This document shows, piece by piece, positions 6,842 to 13,574 of a DNA stretch of 14,794 bases. The position numbers and the translations under genes were made by a program. The DNA comes from JBBRWO01 sp038249135. GTDB taxonomy: Bacteria; Actinomycetota; Coriobacteriia; Anaerosomatales; JAAXUF01. The stretch covers positions 1 through 14,794 of the forward strand of contig JBBRWO010000047.1 of assembly GCA_038249135.1 (NCBI GenBank), read 5' to 3'. How positions within the stretch are numbered: position 1 is the first letter of the stretch; every line of letters starts with the position of its first letter. Below the pieces are notes generated by a model. The model was not told where the DNA came from. It did not search any database and saw nothing but the letters and a program-made list of their open reading frames with translations.

Positions 6842-9109
6842 TTGCCTCTGTCTCTTTGGCGTAGAGCGGGAACCGCAGGTCACGGCAGCGAATGCCGAGG
6901 GCCTGTTTGTCGTTCGTCGAGCCGAATCGTCCTTACAATCGTTGGTGCGGTGACGATTCTGATCTCGCTCGGGGCGTATTCACTCGCTTTTGGCGCCTTC
7001 TCGGTGGGTCCGCCCAGCTTTGCAGACACGGTTCCGCCGTCAGCTCCCTCAACGCCCACCGCCTCACCGGCTTCCGCAAGCAGTGTGAATGTGTCGTGGG
7101 GGGCTTCGACAGATGACAGCTCCGGCGTGGATTACTATCAAGTGGTAGTGGACGGATCTGCGGCGGCCACCACGGTTGCGCAGAGCATCGTGGTAAGCGG
7201 TTTCACGACCGAGACCGTTCACACATTCAGGATCAGGGCATTCGATATCACTGGCAACGTATCCGCAGACTCCGGCCAGGCCGTAGCGATCACCTTGGCG
7301 GGAGTCGGACGGCCCCCTGCGGCCGTGTACGCTCGCGCGTTCGGCCGTGTTGGCGGAGTCGTGAGTTGGAATGAGAGCACGGGGACCGTGCTTCTGGCCC
7401 AGTATCGCGTCTGGCGTTCAGAGGGCAGCGATCCTTTCTCCGCTATCGCAACCGTTGCTGCGGGTGGGACATTGTCGTATGAAGACACTTCCGCACCCGT
7501 GTGGTCTGCGCTGAGGTACGCGGTCTCTGTCGTTGATGTCAGAGGCGAAGGCGAACTCAGCGCGCAGACGGCACAAACCAGCACGCTAGCGACCGCGCTG
7601 CCGTCGCCTAGTGGTCTCACCGCCGTTAACACCGCGTCGGTTCTCGTTACCTGGACGCCGCTCCCGACAGTCGGGCTGACCGGCTATCACGTCTACCGTT
7701 CGACCACCAGTACCTCGACCGGCACCACTCTGACCGTAACTCCGGTGCCAACGGCGAGCTACCATGACACCTCCACCGCAGATTACACCGCATACTGGTA
7801 TCGGGTCGCCGCTGTCGATGGACTCGGGAGCATCGGCGACCTCAGCCCACCTATCTACATTCGGACGTACGCGGGCACCGGAACCGTCGATGCACCCCAT
7901 GGCGCCTACAGCACTGACACGGATCTGTGCGCGCTCTGTCACTCGACTCACAATGCGACGGCTGGGCCGGGGCTGCTCAAGGGGACCACGACCATCGATG
8001 CACCTTTGTGCCTGAGCTGCCACGACGGCACCTCCGCATCTGACGTCCTCGGCGAGTTCTCCGATCCTAACCGGACGTCTCGCCATGACGTGCCGATGGG
8101 CGCGGATGCAGGCACGCTCAGTTGCTCGAACTGCCATGGTGTCCATTCGGCCGAGCAGACTGCCACGGTCAAGGGGCTCCTGCTGGCCGGCGGTACCGTG
8201 AAGTCCGGCAACGCCTACTGCTATGAGTGCCATGGCGCAACTGCGAGTGTCGTTACCCGTGGTGACCTGAGGGGGTTCGACGTCGCGGGTCACGGGACAG
8301 GCATCGCGGAGCCGCCGACCGGCACCAAGGTAGTGTGTCTCTCGTGCCACGTGGCGCATTCGACCGTCGAGGCCGGTCTCTATCCGTATTCCGGTGACGA
8401 CAGGTGTCTCGGCTGTCACAGCGCCGCGTCGCCGGTACCGGCTCAGGCCGATATCGCGCTCAGACTTTCCGGCTCGGGGTCTGACACTCGACACGATCTC
8501 CTGACGGCCGACGGTCTCGCAAACGGCTCGCGACTCGACTGCGCGAACTGCCACGAACCTCACACGTCATCGGCCACCACACCGTGCGTCGACCCTGACA
8601 ACCCCACCACGATCGGCGGCATGGTCGCATCAGACGCCCTGTGCCTCAGGTGCCACGACGGCGAGCTTCCTGCCAGTGTCGTCACGTCGGGCTGGGCACC
8701 TGCGCCGCTGGGCGCTGGCGGTACTACCACCACCGTCGACCTGACGGCCGCGTGGACCTCGAGCATTCACGGCGCAGGGGCGTCGGTCAGCCCGAATCTA
8801 CGGGTCGATATGGGCTGGGCGAAGGGCGACGTGCTGCGATGTGACACCTGCCACGACTCTCATGGTTCGCTCAACCGATTTGCCCTGCGCGATTCGGTGA
8901 GCGCGAAGACGTCGACGCTGACCGCGGACGCGCTTCAGGTCGTAGCGTTGGCAGGTGGAGGAGCCGATTTCCGATTCTTCTGCTCGGCATGCCATGTAGT
9001 GGGACCCGCTACGCACCCCGGGCCGCTGGACGGTGGCGCCGACCTCTCACTGTGGCCGATCAACTGCATCCAGAGCGGGTGCCATACCCACATGGGTACA
9101 GGGTTGTGA
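6842..9109 (+). CDS. Secreted multiheme c-type cytochrome with three N-terminal fibronectin type III domains (11 heme sites)
   Basis: This is a predicted exported electron-transfer protein of about 755 residues. A hydrophobic segment at about 29-53 acts as signal peptide or anchor. Three FN3 domains follow (about 63-152, 157-250, 253-343). The C-terminal half carries CxxCH at residues 363, 390, 428, 460, 499, 522, 567, 601, 667 and 714, and a CX4CH at 742. Odd-numbered motifs are CxxCHxxH and even-numbered ones lack the extra His, which makes five tandem doubled-CXXCH units plus a lone final heme. Twelve further histidines in the heme region could give every heme bis-His ligation. The start is uncertain. 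TTG 6842 sits only one base after AGAGAGG, CTG 6848 has better spacing, and GTG 6950 would cut into the hydrophobic segment. The stop overlaps the next gene as GTGA. The specific redox partner is unknown. Confidence 0.88.
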   Translation: MPLSLWRRAGTAGHGSECRGPVCRSSSRIVLTIVGAVTILISLGAYSLAFGAFSVGPPSFADTVPPSAPSTPTASPASASSVNVSWGASTDDSSGVDYYQVVVDGSAAATTVAQSIVVSGFTTETVHTFRIRAFDITGNVSADSGQAVAITLAGVGRPPAAVYARAFGRVGGVVSWNESTGTVLLAQYRVWRSEGSDPFSAIATVAAGGTLSYEDTSAPVWSALRYAVSVVDVRGEGELSAQTAQTSTLATALPSPSGLTAVNTASVLVTWTPLPTVGLTGYHVYRSTTSTSTGTTLTVTPVPTASYHDTSTADYTAYWYRVAAVDGLGSIGDLSPPIYIRTYAGTGTVDAPHGAYSTDTDLCALCHSTHNATAGPGLLKGTTTIDAPLCLSCHDGTSASDVLGEFSDPNRTSRHDVPMGADAGTLSCSNCHGVHSAEQTATVKGLLLAGGTVKSGNAYCYECHGATASVVTRGDLRGFDVAGHGTGIAEPPTGTKVVCLSCHVAHSTVEAGLYPYSGDDRCLGCHSAASPVPAQADIALRLSGSGSDTRHDLLTADGLANGSRLDCANCHEPHTSSATTPCVDPDNPTTIGGMVASDALCLRCHDGELPASVVTSGWAPAPLGAGGTTTTVDLTAAWTSSIHGAGASVSPNLRVDMGWAKGDVLRCDTCHDSHGSLNRFALRDSVSAKTSTLTADALQVVALAGGGADFRFFCSACHVVGPATHPGPLDGGADLSLWPINCIQSGCHTHMGTGL

Positions 9110-10152
9110 CGGAGCCGGTTCCTGAGCCCGGAGCGAACGGAGAGTCTCGCATTCCCCGGTGGGTCTGGGTCACGTTGCTGATTGTGATTCTCGCCTTAGC
9201 GGGGATGCTTCTGTGGCTATTCTTCGGTCGGGTTCTGAATCCGCTGCCCGCTCCCGACAGCTTCAACAAGCTCGAACCTGTATCGTCCATCGCGGGTCCC
9301 GGAAGAGGGGAGCGACCCTTCTTGGACAGACCCCTCGGCGTGGCGTGGGGTCCCAATGGCGATGTGTACGTCTCGGATACGGGCAACGGCCGTATCTGTG
9401 TATTCAGTACCCGCGGGATGTTCATTCGCGAGATGGGACGCGTGCCGGCAGAGGCCACCTCAGCCGAGCGACGCCTGACCCTACAGCAGCCTGCGGGCCT
9501 CGCGGTCGACGACGACGGGTCGGTGTACGTCGCAGACCTGCGGGCGGGGATGGTTCGACATTACGATCGCAAGGGCCAGCTCGTCGGCTCGTTGCGACCG
9601 TCGGCAAAGTCCTCGAGCTCAAAATGGATGCCGATCGACGTCGCGCTCTTCGAGAATGAGGTGTACGTCGCCGACGCCACGGGTGTGGCGGTGTTCGATT
9701 CCAAAGGTAAGTTGGCGCGCAGGTTCGACCAGGCAACCCCCACGAGTGTATTCAAGCGACCAGCGTCCGTGAGCGTTCGCGGTGATGGAGCAATGTTGGT
9801 GTCGGATACCATCGGCGCACGGGTGGTGGCACTCGGCCCCAAAGGGCAGACGTACTGGGCAGTGCCATCGACCGACGCCACACAAAGCCGCATCTTCGGG
9901 CTCCCGCGCGGACTGGCGATCGCCGACAACGATTCGGTCATGGTTGTGGATGCGTTTCGGTTCGCACTGATTCATCTGACCTCGACGGGCGAGGTGCTTG
10001 AGACGTATGGGGCAGAGGGGATCCAGCCCGGATCATTCCGGTACCCCAACGACGTCGCGATTCGGGGCGACCTCTTGGTTGTCGCCGATAAAGAGAACGA
10101 TCGCGTCCAGGTGCTGAGGCTGAGGTCGCTTCTGACCGATCCGATCAACTAG
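9106..10152 (+). CDS. Membrane-anchored NHL-repeat six-bladed beta-propeller protein
   Basis: The 348-residue product has a polar N-terminus, one transmembrane segment (about 19-40) and a large presumably extracytoplasmic domain of NHL repeats. Six blades are recognisable at about 72-104, 125-160, 173-205, 216-249, 263-302 and 311-340. Each has the family pattern of Pro-x-gly-hydrophobic, Gly/Asp, then VYVADxxNxR-like strands (for example GDVYVSDTGNGRI and LLVVADKENDRV). It contains no CxxCH, so it binds no heme itself. The GTG start overlaps the cytochrome stop, so the two are translated together and probably work together, perhaps with the propeller as docking or scaffold partner; that is inference. 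The frame remains open upstream to 8989 inside the cytochrome gene, but that extension is not NHL-like and would bury the membrane segment. Confidence 0.85.
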   Translation: MTEPVPEPGANGESRIPRWVWVTLLIVILALAGMLLWLFFGRVLNPLPAPDSFNKLEPVSSIAGPGRGERPFLDRPLGVAWGPNGDVYVSDTGNGRICVFSTRGMFIREMGRVPAEATSAERRLTLQQPAGLAVDDDGSVYVADLRAGMVRHYDRKGQLVGSLRPSAKSSSSKWMPIDVALFENEVYVADATGVAVFDSKGKLARRFDQATPTSVFKRPASVSVRGDGAMLVSDTIGARVVALGPKGQTYWAVPSTDATQSRIFGLPRGLAIADNDSVMVVDAFRFALIHLTSTGEVLETYGAEGIQPGSFRYPNDVAIRGDLLVVADKENDRVQVLRLRSLLTDPIN

Positions 10153-10192
10153 CGGTGTTGCGCGGCTCAAGTCAGACGAGTATCGCGCCTGA

Positions 10193-10237
10193 TAGACTGT
10201 GTGAATGCTTGTACGTGACATCCGGATCCCGTGCAAG
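10193..10237 (+). promoter_or_regulatory. hisI upstream region: -10-like hexamer and stem-loop
   Basis: The 107-base gap before hisI holds TAGACT at 10193-10198 (context CTGATAGACT) without a convincing -35. It is followed by an inverted repeat, CTTGTACG (10208-10215) with CGTGCAAG (10230-10237), giving eight pairs with one G-U. The loop contains the palindrome ATCCGGAT (10220-10227). If transcription starts just after the hexamer, this hairpin lies at the front of a hisI leader. No T tract follows, so it is not an intrinsic terminator. Confidence 0.35.
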
Positions 10238-10259
10238 TGCGTGTAGGGGGAATGACGCC

Positions 10260-10643
10260 ATGACCGACCGTGAGCACGACCTTCTCGGCTATGACGAGCT
10301 GAAGTACGACGCTGACGGGCTGATCACCGCTGTCATCCAGCAGCACGATACGCACGAGGTACTGATGGTGGCGTACATGAATCGCGAGTCTCTGCTGGAA
10401 ACGGTGCAGACCGGCAAGACATGGTTCTGGAGCCGCAGCCGCAAGAAGTATTGGATGAAGGGCGAGTCCAGCGGACATACACAGGATGTGGTCGAGATCC
10501 GCTACGACTGCGATGCCGACTGCCTGCTCGTGTTCGTGAACCAGAACGGTCCCGGTGCCTGCCACACCGCTCAGCGCACTTGCTTCTACCGCCGCATGTA
10601 TCCCGACGTCGCCTCGCTAGCCAAAGGACACACCGATGAGTGA
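10260..10643 (+). CDS. hisI: Phosphoribosyl-AMP cyclohydrolase
   Basis: HisI opens the purine ring of phosphoribosyl-AMP, the third step of histidine synthesis, as a zinc- and magnesium-dependent homodimer. The 127-residue product has MNRESL, WSRSRKKYWMKGESSGH (57-73), the metal motif DCDADC (D83, C84, D85, D87) and zinc-binding C101 and C108 in GACHTAQRTC. It is monofunctional, with HisE encoded separately. I chose ATG 10260 because GGGGG precedes it by nine bases and the protein then starts at the family N-terminus. The frame is open back to 10155 without homology. An ATG at 10252 runs into a stop after two codons. The gene is separated from the rest of the his genes by the cytochrome pair. 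Confidence 0.95.
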   Translation: MTDREHDLLGYDELKYDADGLITAVIQQHDTHEVLMVAYMNRESLLETVQTGKTWFWSRSRKKYWMKGESSGHTQDVVEIRYDCDADCLLVFVNQNGPGACHTAQRTCFYRRMYPDVASLAKGHTDE

Positions 10644-10935
10644 CCAGCCCCGCCTCGGAGACGTTCTCGATGAGCTCTTCGCCGTCATCGAAGCACGCCG
10701 CACCGCCGATCCCGAGCAGTCCTACACCGCGCGCCTCCTGACGGGCAACGAGGACGGTCTCCTCAAGAAGATCGCCGAGGAGTCCGGAGAGGTCATCATG
10801 GCCGCCAAGGACGCCGACCGCATGCACCTGCGTTACGAGGCCGGCGACCTGATGTACCACCTGCTCGTCGTGCTCGCGCGCTACGGACTCACCCCGTCCG
10901 ACCTCGCCGAGGAGCTGGCGTCGAGGCGCTCATAG
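10636..10935 (+). CDS. hisE: Phosphoribosyl-ATP pyrophosphatase
   Basis: HisE hydrolyses phosphoribosyl-ATP to phosphoribosyl-AMP, the second step of the pathway and the one just before HisI. The 99-residue all-helical protein shows the MazG-type magnesium site: KIAEESGE (E48, E49, E52) and YEAGDLMYH (E68, D71). AAAGGA lies seven bases before the ATG. The start overlaps the last eight bases of hisI, so the two are co-translated as a split version of the hisIE fusion found in other bacteria. No intrinsic terminator is visible in the 64 bases before the next gene. Confidence 0.95.
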   Translation: MSDQPRLGDVLDELFAVIEARRTADPEQSYTARLLTGNEDGLLKKIAEESGEVIMAAKDADRMHLRYEAGDLMYHLLVVLARYGLTPSDLAEELASRRS

Positions 10936-10999
10936 CCGACAACGTCGTATCCCATGACCTCCGAGACGTGCGCACGCCGATGACGCGGAATCCAGTCCG

Positions 11000-12121
11000 A
11001 TGAGTCCGGTCAGCGCAATCCCGCGTAGTACTCACAGAGAGCCGCTCTGGGACAGGGTTGACGCCAACCGATTGCGACTCGCGGCGTTCGTGGTCGCGTT
11101 CGTGACAGTGTCCGTGGCCGCTTTCGACGTGTTCATCCTGATTCCGATCACGTTCTTCTTCGTCCTGCGAGCGTATGGCGACCTGCCTTCCGTTCAGGCG
11201 TGGGCGATCTTCTGGAGCATTGTCATCGCTGTGAGCATCGCGTACGGCGCCATTGCATCGGGCTGGGCGGCTTTTACGCTCCTCAGAAGTGAGAAATGGC
11301 TTCTCAGGCGACTGGGCGCGACTCTGATTCCACGTGGCGAGCACCTCGATACCAAGATGGCGCTCAAGGATATGGCGCTCGCCGCGGGACTGTCGGTTGC
11401 ACCGGCGCTCTACCTCATCGACGCGAGCAGCACCAATGCGTTCATCTTCGCGGCACGTCGTCGGCGCGCGGTGATCGGAGTGACGGCGGGGCTGCTCACC
11501 AAGCTCTCGGTCGACGAACGCCGTGCGGTGTTCGCCAACCTCATCGCACGTCTCAAGTCAGGCGACACGATCACCGCCACGGGGGTCACGGCACTCATGT
11601 GGCCCATTCATGCCTGGCGGTCTTACCGGCAGCAATCAGACAACGACGCCGTCGACGTGACCGGTTGTCCGGCAGAGGCGCAGGTCGAGCCGGGCTTCGG
11701 CGAGTCCGGTGGCGTGGTCTTCTTCCTGATCTTCGGCGCTGGGTTCGCGATCCTCTCCGAGCTGATCGCCGCGTTCCACCGCCGAACCCAGCTCACCACC
11801 GCTGAGACCGCCGATGCTGAAGGCATGCTGTTGCTCAAAGATCCGGCTTCGATGCTCTCTGCGCTTAGCCACTGTGTCGAGCTCAACAACCTCGTGCCCA
11901 GCGCGGGCGAGGCCTTCTCGGAACTCTTCTACTGTTGGACGGGCGTGTCTACGAACGATGATGGCGACCCCGAGTGGCAGCGTGTGGCGCGGTTGCGGGA
12001 GGTACTGGGTGTCGAGGGGGCCGTGTGGACACCGCCGTCCCAGATGGTTGTTCCCGAGGGAGTGTTCGCTCCGGTCGCTCCTCGGTTAGAGGGCGGAAAC
12101 GAAACGGACCGCCTCAGATGA
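11000..12121 (+). CDS. HtpX/M48-family-like membrane protein lacking the zinc-binding residues (putative pseudopeptidase)
   Basis: The 373-residue protein has two N-terminal membrane segments (about 26-57 and 67-95), a soluble region, and a third hydrophobic segment (about 239-258). The whole layout follows HtpX-type M48 metallopeptidases. There is a stretch like the NAF...VTxGLL region (146-165), then ANLIARLKSGDT (179-190) where HtpX has AHExxHxxxGD. Further on come ADAEG...LSAL (271-289) and SELF...RVARLRE (307-334). The catalytic HExxH is replaced (N180, L181, R184), and the position of the third-ligand Glu reads Ala with a Glu one residue later. It is therefore probably not a zinc protease and may instead bind membrane proteins or regulate a paralogue; that is inference. 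Only a weak CGGAA precedes the ATG. The 3' end lies in a hairpin shared with the convergent gene. Confidence 0.75.
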   Translation: MSPVSAIPRSTHREPLWDRVDANRLRLAAFVVAFVTVSVAAFDVFILIPITFFFVLRAYGDLPSVQAWAIFWSIVIAVSIAYGAIASGWAAFTLLRSEKWLLRRLGATLIPRGEHLDTKMALKDMALAAGLSVAPALYLIDASSTNAFIFAARRRRAVIGVTAGLLTKLSVDERRAVFANLIARLKSGDTITATGVTALMWPIHAWRSYRQQSDNDAVDVTGCPAEAQVEPGFGESGGVVFFLIFGAGFAILSELIAAFHRRTQLTTAETADAEGMLLLKDPASMLSALSHCVELNNLVPSAGEAFSELFYCWTGVSTNDDGDPEWQRVARLREVLGVEGAVWTPPSQMVVPEGVFAPVAPRLEGGNETDRLR

Positions 12122-12131
12122 AGCGGTCCGT
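12104..12131 (-). terminator. Hairpin terminator between convergent genes
   Basis: ACGGACCGC (12104-12112) and GCGGTCCGT (12123-12131) form a perfect nine-pair stem with a ten-base loop. On the minus strand it is followed by TTTCGTTT, giving a U-rich tail 23 bases after the stop of the zinc-ribbon gene. On the plus strand no T tract follows, and the loop contains the stop codon of the M48-like gene, so it may act weakly or as a 3'-end protecting hairpin in that direction. Confidence 0.6.
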
Positions 12132-12154
12132 CGACAGGGCGATGTGGGGGCGAA

Positions 12155-12289
12155 TTAGCGCTGGAGGCGAACCGTGTAGCCATTGCCTCCACACGTGGGG
12201 CATTTCTTGTGGACTTGCTGGCCCGCGGTCGACTGTACGGTCACGTAGCGATTGCCCTTGCACGTCGGGCACGGCTCTTTGTGCACCAT
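12155..12289 (-). CDS. Small double-CxxC zinc-ribbon protein (DnaJ zinc-finger-like)
   Basis: The predicted 44-residue protein consists almost wholly of one zinc module: CPTCKGN at 7-13 and CPTCGGNG at 30-37, spaced like one half of the DnaJ CxxCxGxG zinc finger, ending in basic VRLQR. Ligands would be C7, C10, C30 and C33. I chose ATG 12289 because GAGGAG (12299-12304 on the minus strand) lies nine bases before it. The ATG at 12298 is too close to that site. The frame stays open to a TTG at 12502, which would give 115 residues, but the added part has no recognisable domain and carries a plausible promoter inside it. The function is not known. A protein- or RNA-binding zinc ribbon is the structural expectation. 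Confidence 0.75.
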   Translation of the reverse strand: MVHKEPCPTCKGNRYVTVQSTAGQQVHKKCPTCGGNGYTVRLQR

Positions 12290-12332
12290 AAGTACCATCT
12301 CCTCGGGGTCACGTACCCCCTGGCTGCGCTCT

Positions 12333-12360
12333 ACCATACTCTTCGGCATCGGGTATGCAA
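12333..12360 (-). promoter_or_regulatory. Candidate promoter of the zinc-ribbon gene
   Basis: On the minus strand, TTGCAT (12355-12360) and TATGGT (12333-12338) are separated by 16 bases, a reasonable housekeeping sigma spacing. Transcription would begin about 30-35 bases before the chosen ATG and include the GAGGAG ribosome site. This supports the short form of the protein. Confidence 0.4.
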
Positions 12361-12525
12361 GTCTGAACACTATTCTTGCGAAACGGCCCTGCCCGTGCGC
12401 GACGACGTGCTCGGCCGCTTGCATCACGCTCTCGGCGATGCGACGATTGGCGCCGTCGTCATCGGTCGGTGATGGTTGACCCCCGGCGCTGCCGCCCGCC
12501 AATCAACGTTCGTCGGAGGAGCTCG

Positions 12526-13482
12526 ATGAAGACGGTAGTCCTGATTCCCTGCTACAACGAGGCCCCCACGATCGCCAAAGTGGTTGGAGGCTTCAAGGCG
12601 GCGGCGCCAGACGTCGACGTGTACGTGTATGACAACAACTCCACAGACGACACCGCCCGGCTTGCAGCTGAAGCGGGAGCGATTGTTGTCCCGGAGTACC
12701 ATCAGGGCAAAGGGTTCGTGGTCAGGAGCATGTTCCGTGACATCGAGGCCGACTGCTACATCATGGTTGATGGTGATGACACCTACCGGGCTGATGAGGC
12801 GCTCGCATTGGCGGAGTTCGTTCGGAATCGACGGGCCGACATGGTTGTTGGTGACCGCCTGTCGAGTACCTACTTCGAGCAGAACAGTCGCCGCTTTCAC
12901 GGCGCTGGCAACCGACTGGTCCGATTCCTTGTGAATCGAATCTTCCGGAGCGATGTGCATGACATCATGACCGGATGTCGGTGCTTCAGCAGACGGTTCG
13001 TCAAATCGTTCCCGGTTCTCTCGGGAGGCTTCCAGATTGAGACCGAGATGACGGTGCACGCACTCGACAACAGGTTCCTGCTCCACGAGGTGCCCATCGA
13101 CTACCGAGACCGTCCCGCAGGCAGCGAGTCCAAGCTCAGCACGGTCTCCGACGGCATGTCCGTTCTTGTCACGATCTTCAGCCTGTTCCGAGACTACCGG
13201 CCAATGACCTTCTTTGGAATCGCGACAGCAGTCCTGTTCGTCACATCCATCGCCATGTTCGCGGTTCCGTTGGACGAGTACGTCACGACGGGATACGTGT
13301 CGCGTATCCCAACCCTCGTGGTCGCGGTGACGCTTGGTACCGGGGCGATGCTGTCGTTGGTCTGCGGGATAATTCTTGAGTCGACCCGGGTTCATTCACG
13401 CAAGTTCTACGAGCTTGCGTTGACCGTAATGGATGAGCAGTCATCGATACGACGCGCTGTCGAAGGACGCGACGACGAGTGA
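12526..13482 (+). CDS. Family 2 glycosyltransferase with two C-terminal membrane helices (polyprenyl-phosphate sugar transferase type)
   Basis: The 318-residue protein has a GT-A fold N-terminal domain and two C-terminal transmembrane helices (about 215-238 and 251-274). Motifs are IPCYNE (7-12), DNNSTDDT (36-43, nucleotide binding) and VDGDDTY (81-87, the metal-binding DxD type). GCRCFSRR and GGFQIETEM follow, both typical of dolichol-phosphate mannose synthase and GtrB-like enzymes. The expected reaction is transfer of a sugar from a nucleotide donor to undecaprenyl phosphate at the cytoplasmic membrane face; the donor sugar cannot be read from the sequence. ATG 12526 follows GGAGGA by five bases, which settles the start although the frame is open 150 bases further upstream. 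No other glycan genes lie in the window, so its pathway is unknown. Confidence 0.88.
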   Translation: MKTVVLIPCYNEAPTIAKVVGGFKAAAPDVDVYVYDNNSTDDTARLAAEAGAIVVPEYHQGKGFVVRSMFRDIEADCYIMVDGDDTYRADEALALAEFVRNRRADMVVGDRLSSTYFEQNSRRFHGAGNRLVRFLVNRIFRSDVHDIMTGCRCFSRRFVKSFPVLSGGFQIETEMTVHALDNRFLLHEVPIDYRDRPAGSESKLSTVSDGMSVLVTIFSLFRDYRPMTFFGIATAVLFVTSIAMFAVPLDEYVTTGYVSRIPTLVVAVTLGTGAMLSLVCGIILESTRVHSRKFYELALTVMDEQSSIRRAVEGRDDE

Positions 13483-13486
13483 GCCG

Positions 13487-13513
13487 CTTGCGACCGGCGA
13501 CCGCCTTCGCAAG
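13487..13513 (+). terminator. Stem-loop after the glycosyltransferase gene, no T tract
   Basis: CTTGCGA (13487-13493) pairs perfectly with TCGCAAG (13507-13513), and an inner GGC/GCC can extend it. It begins four bases after the stop codon. There is no T run downstream, so it is only a possible terminator or a 3'-end stabilising hairpin. Confidence 0.35.
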
Positions 13514-13522
13514 AGTCGCCCC

Positions 13523-13552
13523 TTGTGCGGTCCCCCTCGGCGGGTATAGACT
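13523..13552 (+). promoter_or_regulatory. Promoter for the T-box leader and trpE
   Basis: TTGTGC (13523-13528) lies 16 bases before TATAGA (13545-13550), or 18 before TAGACT (13547-13552). Transcription would start near 13556-13562, just before the first helix of the T-box. This is the best-looking promoter in the window. Confidence 0.55.
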
Positions 13553-13574
13553 CCTCGGCAACCGAACAGCGCGT

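Noticed and set aside
6755..10259. Mobile element carrying the cytochrome/NHL pair.
   Set aside because: I saw no transposase, terminal inverted repeats or matching direct repeats in the two flanking gaps.
12290..12502. N-terminal extension of the zinc-ribbon protein to TTG 12502.
   Set aside because: No recognisable domain and no good ribosome site at that TTG. A plausible promoter and a strong ribosome site lie further downstream, but the longer form is not excluded.
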